Shown: positions 46,818 to 59,890 of the stretch, piece after piece | Numbering within the stretch: the stretch's first letter is position 1 | Layout of the letters: each line of letters begins with the position of its first letter | NCBI RefSeq assembly: GCF_006402735.1 | Contig: NZ_CP017174.1 | Location: 5,149,001 to 5,213,000, forward strand | DNA: 64,000 bases | DNA from: Myxococcus xanthus | GTDB taxonomy: Bacteria > Myxococcota > Myxococcia > Myxococcales > Myxococcaceae | Reading direction: 5' to 3' | The notes under the pieces: generated by a model | Told to the model about the DNA's origin: nothing | The model's input: the letters and a program-made list of their open reading frames with translations, nothing else | Database searches by the model: none | Position numbers and translations under genes: made by a program

Positions 46818-47039
46818 ATGCCCGAGGTACCGACGACACCTGACTCGCCCGTGAAGGATCCCGACCCCGACAAGAAGCCCGGGCGTGAGCCTCCCGGGCC
46901 GCAGGCGCCGCCGAAGAAGGACCCTCCCACGCGACAGCCGCCGGAAATCGAGCCGCCGCAGCCGCCCGAAATCAAGCCGCCCGGCATTCATGATCCGCCA
47001 GTGCCCAATCAGCCTGGACGACCGGAAATCATCGCGTGA
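46818..47039 (+). CDS. Small proline-rich protein
   Basis: 73 residues, ATG with GAGGAG 9 nt upstream. About one third is proline, with repeats PPEIEPPQPPEIKPPG, and it is acidic at the start and polar throughout. No hydrophobic segment, so cytosolic and disordered. No family is recognised. The strong ribosome site and the consistent codon-position bias support a real gene. It is divergent from the BON/SRPBCC gene and 178 nt before the phosphoribosyltransferase gene. Confidence 0.6.
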   Translation: MPEVPTTPDSPVKDPDPDKKPGREPPGPQAPPKKDPPTRQPPEIEPPQPPEIKPPGIHDPPVPNQPGRPEIIA

Positions 47040-47217
47040 GCAACACCGGGAGCGTGGCGGACGAGCACGCCGAGCCCCCCGCGGCGTGAAGACGGGAGGC
47101 CAGGCGAGCGACTGGCGCCAGCACGAACGCCCGTCCCGTTCCACGAGGCCACCGGCGTGGCCAGCTTTCTCCTGACGAGCGCCCGTTCCACTCCAGGGAG
47201 CGGCGAGGAGTGGCGGC

Positions 47218-47898
47218 ATGCGAGAGCCCGAATTCCAGGACCGCTATGAGGGAGGCCGCGTGCTAGCGGACCACCTGCGGCGCCACGCGCGGCAACCCGG
47301 CACGCTGGTGCTGGCGCTGCCACGGGGCGGCGTACCCGTGGGCGCCGAAGTCGCGCGGGAGCTCGGAGTGCCGCTCGATGTCTTCCTGGTCCGCAAGCTG
47401 GGCACGCCCGGCCACGAGGAGCTGGCCATGGGCGCCATCGCCTCCGGGGGCGTGCGGGTGCTCAACCGCGAGGTCGTGGACGAGCTGAACATCGGCCGCG
47501 AGCAGATTGAGGCCACGGCCCGCCGCGAGGCCGTGGAGCTCCAGCGGCGTGAAGAGAGCTACCGGGAAGGCCGGCCGCTCCCCGACGTGCGGGGGCGCAC
47601 CGTCCTCCTGGTGGATGACGGGCTGGCCACTGGAACGACGATGCGGGCGGCCGTGGCGGCGCTGCGGCTCCTGGAGCCCGCGGCCATCATCGTGGCTGTG
47701 CCCGTGGCCGCGGCCGAGTCCTGCGAAAGCCTGGCCCAGGTGGCGGACGAGGTCGTCTGCGTCCGCATGCCCGAGCCCTTCTATTCCGTGGGCCTGTGGT
47801 ACCGCGACTTCGCGCAGACCGAGGACGACGAGGTGCGCGACCTGCTCGCCGAGGCAACCCGGGAACGGGCTTCCGGCGAAACACAGCCTTCCGCCTGA
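47218..47898 (+). CDS. Phosphoribosyltransferase-fold protein
   Basis: 226 residues, ATG after GAGGAG. PRPP-binding loop TVLLVDDGLATGTTM at ~130, the PPi loop near LALPRGGVPVGAEVA, and VFLVRKLGTPGHEELAMGAI. This subgroup is distinct from purine enzymes and is often found beside stress or esterase genes; the substrate base is unknown. It converges with the desaturase gene 19 nt away. Confidence 0.85.
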   Translation: MREPEFQDRYEGGRVLADHLRRHARQPGTLVLALPRGGVPVGAEVARELGVPLDVFLVRKLGTPGHEELAMGAIASGGVRVLNREVVDELNIGREQIEATARREAVELQRREESYREGRPLPDVRGRTVLLVDDGLATGTTMRAAVAALRLLEPAAIIVAVPVAAAESCESLAQVADEVVCVRMPEPFYSVGLWYRDFAQTEDDEVRDLLAEATRERASGETQPSA

Positions 47899-47917
47899 GC
47901 CCGGCGCCTCGCGGACC

Positions 47918-49114
47918 TCAGCCGCGCGGAGCCGGCCCCCATGAGCGCATGGACGTCCGCCCCACCATGATGTCCACCAACCGCTTCACGCGGCGGAAGA
48001 CGCTCTCCTGCGCGTAGGGCACGCCGTGCTTCTCGCACAGCGCCTTCACCTTGGGCTGCGCCTGCCGGTAACGCGTCATGGGCAAGCTGGGCCAGAGGTG
48101 GTGCTCGATCTGGTAGTTGAGCCAGCCGTGGAGGAAGTCCACCACGTCGTTGCCGGTGGCGTAGTTCACCGAGCCCACCACCTGCCGCACGGAGAACTCC
48201 GCGCCGCTGCGCGCCCGACCCTCGAAGCGGTAGAGGTCGTCCCCCGCGTGGTTGGGCGCGATCAACACGAAGCTCTGGATGTTGGTGAGCACTTCCGCGA
48301 AGACGCTGTTGGCGAAGACGCTGAGGACGGCCCACGCGCCCAGTGGCGCGAAGAGCGCGGGCAGCAGCACGAAGCGCAGGCCCGCGTAGGGCAGCAGGCA
48401 CGTCCACCAGAAGGCACGGCCTTCGACGGAGAATGGGTTGAAGGCGGTGATGAGGGGCAGCGTGCCTGGTTCGTCCGGTCCTCCCGCGCGCTTGCGTTCG
48501 AAGCGCCGCCACTCCAGGAACGTGTTGGGCGCGTAGTACGTCACCTTCCACGTGCAGGCGAAGAACGCCACCAGCGCGTACTTGGCCAGCATGGGCATGC
48601 GCGATTGGCGCAGCCACTCCGTGTTCATCTCCACCAGATCCGGGTCCACCGCCTCCCCCGTGCGTCCGTGGTGCAGCACGTTGTGCTCGTGCCGCCACGC
48701 CTGGGGATGAATCCAGTCCGGCCAGTCCAGGAAGCGGCGCCACCCGGTGGCGAAGCGCTTGCCCGTGTAGTGCGCCGGCACGCCCGGCACCTTGTCGTAG
48801 CCTCGGTGCGTGACGTGATGGGCCATCATCGTCCAGCGCGCCGTGTTTCCCTGCGCGATGAGCAGCGCCGACACGGGATTGGGCATCAGCCACGCCGTCG
48901 CGTAGCCCAGCGCGGAACAGGCCCGGCCCCAGCGTTCAATCTTCCGCGCGTGCGCCAGGTCCGCCTCGCCGAGCGAAGACTCCAGCTCCTGCTTGAGCGC
49001 CTGAAGGTCCTGGGCGAAGGCCTCCGGCTCGGAGAGTGCGTGGGGGTGGGGATGGGAGATGGGAAGGGACGTCTGCGGCACTGCGTCGACGAGCAGGGGG
49101 ACTGCCAGGGTCAT
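47918..49114 (-). CDS. Membrane fatty acid desaturase
   Basis: 398 residues. Three histidine boxes of membrane di-iron desaturases: HHVTH (about 98-102), HEHNVLHH (about 141-148) and QIEHHLWP (about 340-347). Hydrophobic segments occur between boxes. It introduces double bonds into lipid acyl chains at the inner membrane, probably using a ferredoxin or cytochrome b5 donor that is not encoded here. The QxxHH form of the third box suggests a front-end type or sphingolipid-type enzyme; the regiochemistry cannot be read from sequence. Confidence 0.9.
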   Translation of the reverse strand: MTLAVPLLVDAVPQTSLPISHPHPHALSEPEAFAQDLQALKQELESSLGEADLAHARKIERWGRACSALGYATAWLMPNPVSALLIAQGNTARWTMMAHHVTHRGYDKVPGVPAHYTGKRFATGWRRFLDWPDWIHPQAWRHEHNVLHHGRTGEAVDPDLVEMNTEWLRQSRMPMLAKYALVAFFACTWKVTYYAPNTFLEWRRFERKRAGGPDEPGTLPLITAFNPFSVEGRAFWWTCLLPYAGLRFVLLPALFAPLGAWAVLSVFANSVFAEVLTNIQSFVLIAPNHAGDDLYRFEGRARSGAEFSVRQVVGSVNYATGNDVVDFLHGWLNYQIEHHLWPSLPMTRYRQAQPKVKALCEKHGVPYAQESVFRRVKRLVDIMVGRTSMRSWGPAPRG

Positions 49115-49308
49115 GATGGGACCGGCATCTCGGTGAGGGCATCCAGGTGGGCGGCCACCAACCTGGTTTCAGGCCCTGAAATTCCGGATGCCGAAATCCA
49201 CGAGCCCGTTCTCTCGCCCACCACGCCACCAGGGCGGCACACCCATGCCAGACGAGCCACCGCCCGGCCGAGGATTGCGGTTAAGCTCCCGCGCTCGCCG
49301 CCCACCGC

Positions 49309-51428
49309 ATGCACGAGTTCCCTTCCCGTCGACAGTTGCTGCTGGCCGTCCTGGTGGCCACGACTCTCTCCGCGGCCGTCGAGGGGGTCTGGAGCTACTC
49401 CGGGGCGGTGAGCCCCCCTGCCCGCGTCCTCCTCACCGCCGCGGTGGGACTGCTCATCAGCGGCACCCTGGCGCTGTTGCTCCTGCGAACCCGGGAGCGC
49501 GCTCACCGCGCACGGGACGCCGCCCTGCGCAGCGCGGATGATGCCAGCGCGCTTCGCGAAGCCGTCATGGACGTGACGTCCGTGGGCTTCGCCTTCTTCG
49601 ACCGCGAGCTGCGCTACGTTCACGTCAACACGGCCCTGGCGGCGATGCATGGCCTGCCCGCGGAGCGCCACCTGGGCCGGCACGTCACCGAGGTGATGCC
49701 CGACCTGGGCAAGCGCATCGCTCCGCGCCTCCAACTGGCGCTCAGCACGGGGGCCTCCATCCAGGACACCCTGCTCCAGGTGGAGACGCCCGCCGCGCCG
49801 GGCGAGAGCCGCTTCTGGTTCGGCAGCTATCTGCGCGTGTGCGGCGCGAACGGCGAGGTGCTGGGTGTCATCGCCGCGATGTCCGAGTTCACCGAGCGCA
49901 TGCGCGCGGAGCAGAGCCTCCAGGAGCACGAGGGCCGGCTGGACGTGCTGACGCGGTCGCTGCCGGACTACCTGTGGGGCGGCAAGCTGCGCGGCGGGAG
50001 GCTGCGCGACTTCTACTGCACGCCCGTCATCGAGCGCACCACCGGTTATGCCGCCTCCGCGTTCGTCCAGCCCGCGCCGGATGGCGGACCGCCGCCGCTG
50101 TGGGCGGAGATGATCCACCCCGAGGACCGCGCCCGCTACCGGGCCAGCATCGAGGGCCTGTCCCCCGGCGCCGAGGCGGAGCTGGAGCACCGGCTCATCT
50201 GCGCCGATGGCCGCGTGCGTTGGGTGCGCAGCCGCGCCGCCGCTTCCGCGTTGGATGCGCAGGGTGAGCTGCATGTCGGCTGCGTCGTCACCGACATCAC
50301 CGACCGGCGGCTCGCGGATGACCTGCGCCAGCGCCTGCATGACAGTTTCCGCCGCTCCGCCCAGGAATGGCGCCGCACCTTCGACGCGGTGGCTTCGCCG
50401 CTGATGGTGTTGGGGGCGGATGGCACCGTCCAGCGTCTCAACGCCGCCGCCATCGCGCTCTTCGGAGGCATGGACCCGTCCGGCCAGCCGCTGTTCACCG
50501 CGGCCAGTGCCACACCCTGGTCGCACGCGCTGCCGTTGGTGGAGGAACTGCGCCGCACCCACGCCAGCGCCACCCGCGAGCTGGGCGACCCGGTGTCACA
50601 CCGCACGTGGGAGGTGTCCGCCACCTGGCTGGAGGAAGCGGGCGGCGAGGACTCGCGCATCATCCTGGTGGCCACGGAGGTGACGCGTCTCCTGGAGCTC
50701 CAGGCCAGCCTGCGGCGCAGTGAGACGATGGCCGCCATGGGCGCCATCGTCGCGGGCGTGGCCCACGAGGTCCGCAACCCCCTCTTCTCCATCTCCGCGG
50801 TGGTGGACGCGGTGGAGGCGACCTTCGGCGCGCGCGCGGAGCTCAAGCCCTACGTCGACGTGCTGCGCGGCGAGGTGAAGCGCCTCAACCACCTCACGCA
50901 GGAGCTCTTCGAGTACGGCCGCCCCACCCGCGGCGAATGGGTGGAAGGCCCTGTGCTCCCGGTGATGATTGATGCGCTCTCCGCGTGCGCCCTGGCCAGT
51001 GACCGGGCCGGTGTGAATGTGAATCGCGAGTTGGCGGCGGCGCTGCCCCGCGTTCGCATGGACGCCCGGCGTTTGTTTCACGTGTTTCGCAACGTGGTGG
51101 AGAACGCGGTGCAGCATTCACCGGCGGGCAGCGCGGTGCGGGTGGCGACGGAAGAAGTGGAAGAGGCGGGCCGGGCCTGGGTGCGGTGCACCGTGCGCGA
51201 CGGTGGGCGGGGCTTCCGCGCGGAGGACCTGCCCCATGTCTTCGAGCCCTTCTTCAGCAAGCGGCGCGGCGGCACGGGGCTGGGCCTGGCCATCGTCCAA
51301 CGCATCATGGAGGAGCACCAGGGTATCATCCGCTTGCGCAATCACCCGGAGGGCGGCGCGGAAGTCACACTGCTGCTTCCAGCTGTTTCTTCGCGTGTAT
51401 CAACCCAGCACGTAGACTCCCTCGCTTC

Positions 51429-51432
<4 letters not shown>
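49309..51432 (+). CDS. PAS-domain membrane histidine kinase
   Basis: 707 residues. Two N-terminal membrane helices (~8-25 and ~38-60), then three PAS-like domains (about 85-195, 210-335, 350-465), HisKA with His486 (GVAHEVRNPLFSISA) and HATPase (FRNVVENAVQHS, RDGGRGFRAED, GGTGLGLAIVQRIM). The stop overlaps the start of the sigma-54 regulator gene in ATGA, so the two form a cognate pair. Confidence 0.94.
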
Positions 51433-52796
<1,364 letters not shown>

Positions 52797-52876
52797 CCTG
52801 GACGCAGCGAGCAGACACTGGCCGGGACGCGGGAGCAAGCACCGGAATTTACTTGGAACCGGGACAAGCCCGTCTC

Positions 52877-52892
52877 TGGCCCTGAGCTTGCT
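52877..52892 (+). promoter_or_regulatory. Candidate sigma-54 promoter before the single-receiver gene
   Basis: TGGCCCTGAGCTTGCT matches TGGCACG-N4-TTGCW at 10 of 12 fixed positions with correct GG-GC spacing. Predicted start ~52903, 4 nt before the GTG at 52907. Confidence 0.55.
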
Positions 52893-52906
52893 TGAGGGCC
52901 CGCCCC

Positions 52907-53287
52907 GTGGCACAGAACATCCTGATCGTCGACGACGAGTCTTCCCTCTGCTGGGTGTTGGGCCAGTTCTTCTCCGGGGCCGGCTACCGCGTGGACTCGG
53001 CGGGCTCGCTGGACGAAGCGTTGGACCTGATGACGACGGGCCGCTACGACCTGGTCATCAGCGACCTGCGCCTGAGCGGAACGCTCTCCGAAGAAGGGCT
53101 GATGCTGGCGGACTTCGTGCGCCGCTACACGCCCCAGACGCGGGTGGTGCTGCTGACGGCGTTCGCCACCCAGGAGCTCACCGACCGCGCGCAGGCGCTG
53201 GGCGTGGACCTGGTGCTTTCCAAGCCGCAGCCGCTGCCCGCGCTGGCCGAGCACGTCTCACGCCTGCTCGCCGCCGCCGCGGTGTAG
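52907..53287 (+). CDS. Single-domain response regulator
   Basis: 126 residues from GTG 52907, one receiver only: ILIVDDESSLCWVLGQFF, phospho-acceptor in YDLVISDLRLSG, LLTAFAT and a LSKPQPLP lysine. No output domain, so it probably works by protein contact or phosphotransfer. TTG at 52892 is an alternative start. GAGGG lies 8 nt upstream of the GTG, but it would be cut off if the sigma-54 start at ~52903 is used. Confidence 0.88.
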   Translation: MAQNILIVDDESSLCWVLGQFFSGAGYRVDSAGSLDEALDLMTTGRYDLVISDLRLSGTLSEEGLMLADFVRRYTPQTRVVLLTAFATQELTDRAQALGVDLVLSKPQPLPALAEHVSRLLAAAAV

Positions 53288-53473
53288 TTCGCGCCCCTGC
53301 TGCCGCGTGCGAGTCCCTCCAGGCGCCTCGCGACGACGCGTTATCGAGCTGCATGTCGCCGGGATGGACCCGAACAACTGGGACACCGACTGCTCATCGT
53401 TTCTTGAGTCAGTCATCCGCCGGTGACAACCTTCGCGGCTCCTCGGCGGGGCCCGTCCCAGCCTCGACCTTCC

Positions 53474-55284
<1,811 letters not shown>

Positions 55285-55285
<1 letters not shown>

Positions 55286-56451
55286 TGCGGACAGCCCCTT
55301 GGATGATGGCGGTGATGCTGGCGGGTCCACCCGCGCTCGCCGCGCAGGCGCAGGCGCCGTGCGGCGGGCTGCGCTTCGACAATGGCCGGATGGTGTTCGG
55401 CCGGCCGCTGGCGCCCCAGGGCGCGGAGACGGACGCGTGCCTGGCGCACGTGGCCCAAGCGCTCCTGGCGCGCCCCGCCATCCGTTCCGTGACGGTGGCG
55501 GCGAAGCTTCCGGACGCGGACCGGCTGGACGGCCGGGGCCTGGCCGCGGCGAAACGGGCCGCGGACGTGCTGGTGGCGGCGGGCGTGCCCCGCACGCGGG
55601 TGTCCGCCATGGCGCCGCCGTCCGTGGAGGGCGAGCCCGCACAGCTCCAACTCGCCTACGTGGAGCGGCCCGCCCAGCCCGCGGTGGCCCGGCTGCGGGC
55701 GGCCAGCGGCGCGGTGGAGGCCGGCGCGACGGAAGCCCTGCTCCTCGCGCGGACGGTGGGCGACTCACTCTACCCGGGCGAGCTGCTGCGCACCGGCGCG
55801 GACGCCCGGGCGGAGCTGGCCCTGGCGGACGGCAGCATGGTGCGCGTGGTGGAGAACAGTCTCATCAAGGTGGGCGCCATCGAGCTGATGGCGAACCTCC
55901 AGCGCAAGGTGCAGTTGGACTTGCTGCGAGGCACCGTGGAGACGGACGCGGCGCCGGGTGGCGCGGGCTCCATCTTCGAGGTCCGCACGCGCGGCGCGGT
56001 GGCCGGTGTGCGAGGCACCCGGTTCCGCGTGTCGGCCCAGGACGACGGCACCAGCCGGCTGGAAACACTGGAGGGCAACGTGGCCCTCAGCGCGGAGCAG
56101 GCCGAGGTCGAGGTGTCGGGCGGACATGGCTCGCGCGCGAAGCCGGGCTCGCCCCCGGAGCCGCCTCGCCCGCTGCTGCCGGCGCCCACGCTGGTGGGCC
56201 CTCGGGGGGGCGCGTTCGCCACGGCCCCGAAGGTGTCCTGGCGGACGCTGGAGGGCGCCGCGACATACCGCGTGGAGGTGGCCCGCACGGCGGACTTCGC
56301 CGCGAGTGTCCAGACGTATGACAGCGCCAGCCCGGAGCTGGAGATTCCCGGGCACCGCCAGGGCAAGTGGTTCTGGCGGGTGATGGCCGTGGACGGAGAC
56401 GGCTTCGTGGGCTTCCCTTCGAAGATCTACGCCTTCGACGTCCTGCCCTGA
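55285..56451 (+). CDS. FecR-domain secreted protein with degenerate OmpA-like region
   Basis: 388 residues. Signal peptide (MRTAPWMMAVMLAGPPALA). Residues ~28-125 resemble an eroded OmpA domain (FDNGRMVFGRPL ... LDGRGLAAAKRAADVLVAAG). A FecR domain follows (about 135-275: LLLARTVGDSLYPGELLRTG, ELALADGSMVRVVENSLIKV, GAVAGVRGTRFRV). After a Pro-rich hinge there is a fibronectin/Ig-like domain (PKVSWRTLEGAATYRVEVA). FecR-domain proteins of this type are periplasmic and often sit beside CHASE2 proteins, as here. Confidence 0.85.
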
Positions 56452-56522
56452 GAAGGGTGCATTGCGTGCGCCCATCCGCGCACGCATGATGGCCGGGCCC
56501 TGCCTGCCAGCAGGCCCCGCCC

Positions 56523-57980
56523 ATGGACTCCAGTCCCGCCGAACCCCACCGCCGCGACGGTCCCCGTCTGCCCTCGCCCGCCGTATTGCGGGTGCTGGGT
56601 GCGTGCGTGGGCATCGCGCTGGCGGGGGTGACGGCGGCCACCGGTGGCGCGCCGGGCTTCCTGGAGCGCTCGCTCTACGACAAGGCGGTGAGCCGGCTGC
56701 TGCCCGCCGTGCCGCCGAGCGCGGACCTGGTGCTGGTGGAAGTGGATGACCGCGCCCTCGCGACGCTGGGCGAGCGTTGGCCGCTGTCACGCACCACGTG
56801 GGCCCGCGCCTTCCATGCGCTCGCCGCCCAGCGCCCCGCCGCCGTGGCGATGGACGTCGTCTTCGACCAGCCCGGGCCGCGTGACGCGCTTGAGCTGGGT
56901 GAGGACATCCTGGAGGCGCTCCGCCGCTCGGGGCTGACGGAGCAGCCCGCGGGTGAAGCCTTGGCGGCGGACCTGGAGGCACGGCTCCACGCGCGCGACG
57001 GCGATGCCCGGCTGGCCGAAGCGATTTCAGAAGGGCACGGCGTCGTCCTGGGTGCCGCCGCGCTCACCAACGACGTCCCGGTGATGGCGCCTCTCGAGGA
57101 TGGCGCGCTGGGCACGCCGCTGGCCCTGCCCGCCCAGTCGCTGCGGCTCCAGGCCCAGGAGGTGGCGGGGAGCATCGCGCCCCTGCGCATGGCGGCTCGG
57201 GGCAGCGGAACCCTCAACATGCTGGTGGACGGTGACGGCGTCATCCGTCGCTATCCCTACGCCGTGGGCGTGAGCGGACAGGCCTGGCCTTCGCTGGCGC
57301 TGGCCACCGCGCTGCACCTGACGCCCGAACGGGCGGAGCCTCTGCGCGAGCTGGCGGCATTGGACCATGGCGCGCCGTTGATGCGGCTGCCCGCCCCCAA
57401 CTGGCTGCCCCGGGTGAGTCTGGCGGACCTGCTCCACGCGGACCCGCGCTCGGTGGGCTTGGACCTGGCGCTGCGTGGCAAGACGGTCTTCGTGGGTGTC
57501 ACCGCCACGGGGCTGCATGGCCAGAGCACCCTGCCCGGCCAGGTGGCGGTGCCCGGCGTGGAGATTCACGCCTTCGCCATGGACAACCTGCGGTCGGGCC
57601 GACTGATGCGCTCGTCGGGCCTGGTGGCGCTGCTGGGCGTTCTGGAGACCGCGGCGGTGCTCGTGGCCTTCGCCTGGCTCTGCCGGCGCGCGCGCACGTC
57701 CGGCGCGGTCCTCCGGTGGGCGGTGACGCTGGCTGTCCTGCACACGGCGCTGGTGGCGTGGCTGGCGTCGGACCCGGGCTGGGTCATTCCCCTGGTCCCC
57801 TCGTGGGTGGGCCTCATGCTGATGCTGGTGGTGGACGCGGCGTCGCGCGCGCAGGAGGTGGGCCGGCAGCGAGGCGCCCTCCGCCGGCTCTTCATCCGCT
57901 ACCCCCAGGCATCCGTGGAGCCGGCAGCACCGCGGCAAGACGCCCAGCGCGCCCGCGCCGACGCAATGCACCAGGACTAG
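56523..57980 (+). CDS. CHASE2-domain membrane protein without output domain
   Basis: 485 residues. A first membrane helix (~22-42), then a large extracytoplasmic CHASE2 domain (~50-365: VLVEVDDRALATLGERWPLSR, PAAVAMDVVFDQPG, GVIRRYPYAVG, GKTVFVGVTATGLHGQST, VPGVEIHAFAMDNL) and three membrane helices (~370-435). CHASE2 proteins normally continue into an adenylate cyclase, kinase or GGDEF domain. Here the chain stops ~40 residues after the last helix, at ALRRLFIRYPQASVEPA, where cyclase-type relatives start their linker. The output domain appears to be lost, or signalling uses a partner. Confidence 0.88.
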   Translation: MDSSPAEPHRRDGPRLPSPAVLRVLGACVGIALAGVTAATGGAPGFLERSLYDKAVSRLLPAVPPSADLVLVEVDDRALATLGERWPLSRTTWARAFHALAAQRPAAVAMDVVFDQPGPRDALELGEDILEALRRSGLTEQPAGEALAADLEARLHARDGDARLAEAISEGHGVVLGAAALTNDVPVMAPLEDGALGTPLALPAQSLRLQAQEVAGSIAPLRMAARGSGTLNMLVDGDGVIRRYPYAVGVSGQAWPSLALATALHLTPERAEPLRELAALDHGAPLMRLPAPNWLPRVSLADLLHADPRSVGLDLALRGKTVFVGVTATGLHGQSTLPGQVAVPGVEIHAFAMDNLRSGRLMRSSGLVALLGVLETAAVLVAFAWLCRRARTSGAVLRWAVTLAVLHTALVAWLASDPGWVIPLVPSWVGLMLMLVVDAASRAQEVGRQRGALRRLFIRYPQASVEPAAPRQDAQRARADAMHQD

Positions 57981-58067
57981 CGGACAGCCAGACAACCGCG
58001 CCGGGCGACACCACGTCACACGAAGCCTTGAGCCGGGCAGCAGCCGTGGCAGCATCCTCGCTCCTGC

Positions 58068-59852
58068 ATGCGCCGCTACGCCCTCATCGCCGAGCCCGAC
58101 CCACAGCGAGCCGCTGGCCTCTTGTCCCTGGTGACGGAGGAAGGCCTGGAAGGCGTCGTCGCCAAGGATGGAGCGGAAGCCCAAGACGTCGTGCGCCAGC
58201 GCGGTGCCCCCCTGCTGCTCGTCACGGACCTGGCGCTGCCCCGGCTGGACGGCTTCGCGCTGCTGACGTGGCTTCGGGAACAGGAGGACTCTGCCGGAAC
58301 GCAGGTGGTGGTGGTCACGGCCTTCGACGAGCTGCGCGTCCGCGCATGGCAGCTCAAGGAGGCGCTGGGCATCCACGCGTTGCTCAGTCGCCGGGCCTCC
58401 TCGGAGGTGATGCGGGACACACTGCGTCGCGTTCTCGCAGGGCAGCTCGCGCCACAGCCGCCTCCGGCGGAGGGGGCCGCGGAGCAGGAGCGGCAACGGC
58501 TGGCGAGCATCGCGGCCATGCACCTGGTCGACAACGGACCGCCCGAGGCGGAGCTCCAGCAGCTCGTGAAGGAGGTCGCCCAGGCCTTCGGTGTTCCCGT
58601 GGCGCTGCTGACGCTGGTGCTGGGCGAGCGCCAGTGGTTCAAGGCCCACGTCGGCCTGCCACCCACCCTCGCGAAGGACCGGGGCACGCCACGCGACTGG
58701 GCGTTCTGTCACCACGTGGTGCAGGGGCGCGAGCCGCTCGTCGTACCGGACGCCCGGCGCCATCCCTACTTCCGTGACAACCCGCTGGTGCGCGACGGCA
58801 TCGTGGGCAGCTACGCGGGCGCACCGCTGCTGACGTCCACGGGCGAAGTCCTGGGCTCGCTGTGCGTCATCGACACGCGCCCGCTCGTCCTGGGCGCCGA
58901 GGACCTGGCCGCGCTGCGGGAGCTCGCGAACCGCGTCGCGGAGGACCTGGAACAGCGGGCCCGGATGAAACAGGCCACCGGAAAGGCCCAGGCAGAGCCC
59001 GCGCTCACCGAAGCGTCGGCCCTGGGACTCCTGCGTGATGCGGTGCAGGCCCTGGACGTCGCGGCCCTGCTGGTGGCGCCTGGACGCAAACCCCACGCGT
59101 GCAACACCGCGATGACGGACCTGCTGGGCCTGCCGCCCGAGCCCTTCCCGGCCATGACGTTCGATGCCTTCTGCCAGCACGTCGCGGGACTCACCGCGGA
59201 CCCGGCGAGCACGCTGCGGCAGCTCGACCTGGCCTCCGAATCGTCCCGAGGCCTCCGGATGACGCTGGTCCTGGAGCGGCCCCAGCCGCACCGGCTGCGC
59301 TGGGTGGCTCGGCCCTTCCCCATCCCTGGCGGCATGGCGCAGATGCTGACGCTCGCCGACATTGGACACACCCGGCCAGCCCGTGAGGAGCGGGAGCGGC
59401 AGTACCGGGTGGACGCGCTGACGGGACTGGTGTCGCGGCGCGCGGGCGAGGAACGGGTGCTGCGCGAGATTGGCCGCTGCCGCAGGGATGGCATGCCCTT
59501 CAGCGTGCTGCTCGCGGACCTGGTGGGACTGGGGCGCATCAACGCGACTCGAGGTTTCGACGCGGGCGACGCCACGCTGCGAGACGGAGCCCGCGTCACC
59601 GAAGCCCTGGGAGTCCCTGGAGGCTTCGCGGTGCGATGGGAAGGCGGGACATTCCTCCTGGCCCTCCCCGGCGTGGGCGCGGCGCAGGCCGAAGCGTTGC
59701 GCCAGAAGCTGCACGACACCCCTGGTGCGCCCGATGTGGTGTCCGCCACCGTCACCGTCGAGGGTGAGGAAGACCCACAGGGAACGCTGGCTCGAGCCCA
59801 GGCAGCGCTCATCCGGGCCAAGACGGAGCACCGGCCACTGCGGCTGGCCTGA
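58068..59852 (+). CDS. Receiver-GAF-PAS-like protein with degenerate GGDEF domain
   Basis: 594 residues. Receiver (1-125) with Asp54 (LLVTDLALPRLDG); GAF (~155-305: RDWAFCHHVVQGREPLVVPDA, LGSLCVIDTRP); a PAS-like stretch (~325-430); and a diguanylate-cyclase-like fold (~440-590: YRVDALTGLVSRRAG, FSVLLADLVGLGRIN) whose active loop reads RWEGGTF instead of RYGGDEF. The catalytic acids are missing, so c-di-GMP synthesis is unlikely; the domain may bind GTP or a partner. Confidence 0.82.
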   Translation: MRRYALIAEPDPQRAAGLLSLVTEEGLEGVVAKDGAEAQDVVRQRGAPLLLVTDLALPRLDGFALLTWLREQEDSAGTQVVVVTAFDELRVRAWQLKEALGIHALLSRRASSEVMRDTLRRVLAGQLAPQPPPAEGAAEQERQRLASIAAMHLVDNGPPEAELQQLVKEVAQAFGVPVALLTLVLGERQWFKAHVGLPPTLAKDRGTPRDWAFCHHVVQGREPLVVPDARRHPYFRDNPLVRDGIVGSYAGAPLLTSTGEVLGSLCVIDTRPLVLGAEDLAALRELANRVAEDLEQRARMKQATGKAQAEPALTEASALGLLRDAVQALDVAALLVAPGRKPHACNTAMTDLLGLPPEPFPAMTFDAFCQHVAGLTADPASTLRQLDLASESSRGLRMTLVLERPQPHRLRWVARPFPIPGGMAQMLTLADIGHTRPAREERERQYRVDALTGLVSRRAGEERVLREIGRCRRDGMPFSVLLADLVGLGRINATRGFDAGDATLRDGARVTEALGVPGGFAVRWEGGTFLLALPGVGAAQAEALRQKLHDTPGAPDVVSATVTVEGEEDPQGTLARAQAALIRAKTEHRPLRLA

Positions 59853-59890
59853 GCCACGCTGGCCCCCTTCACCGCGACGAGGAGCACCGC

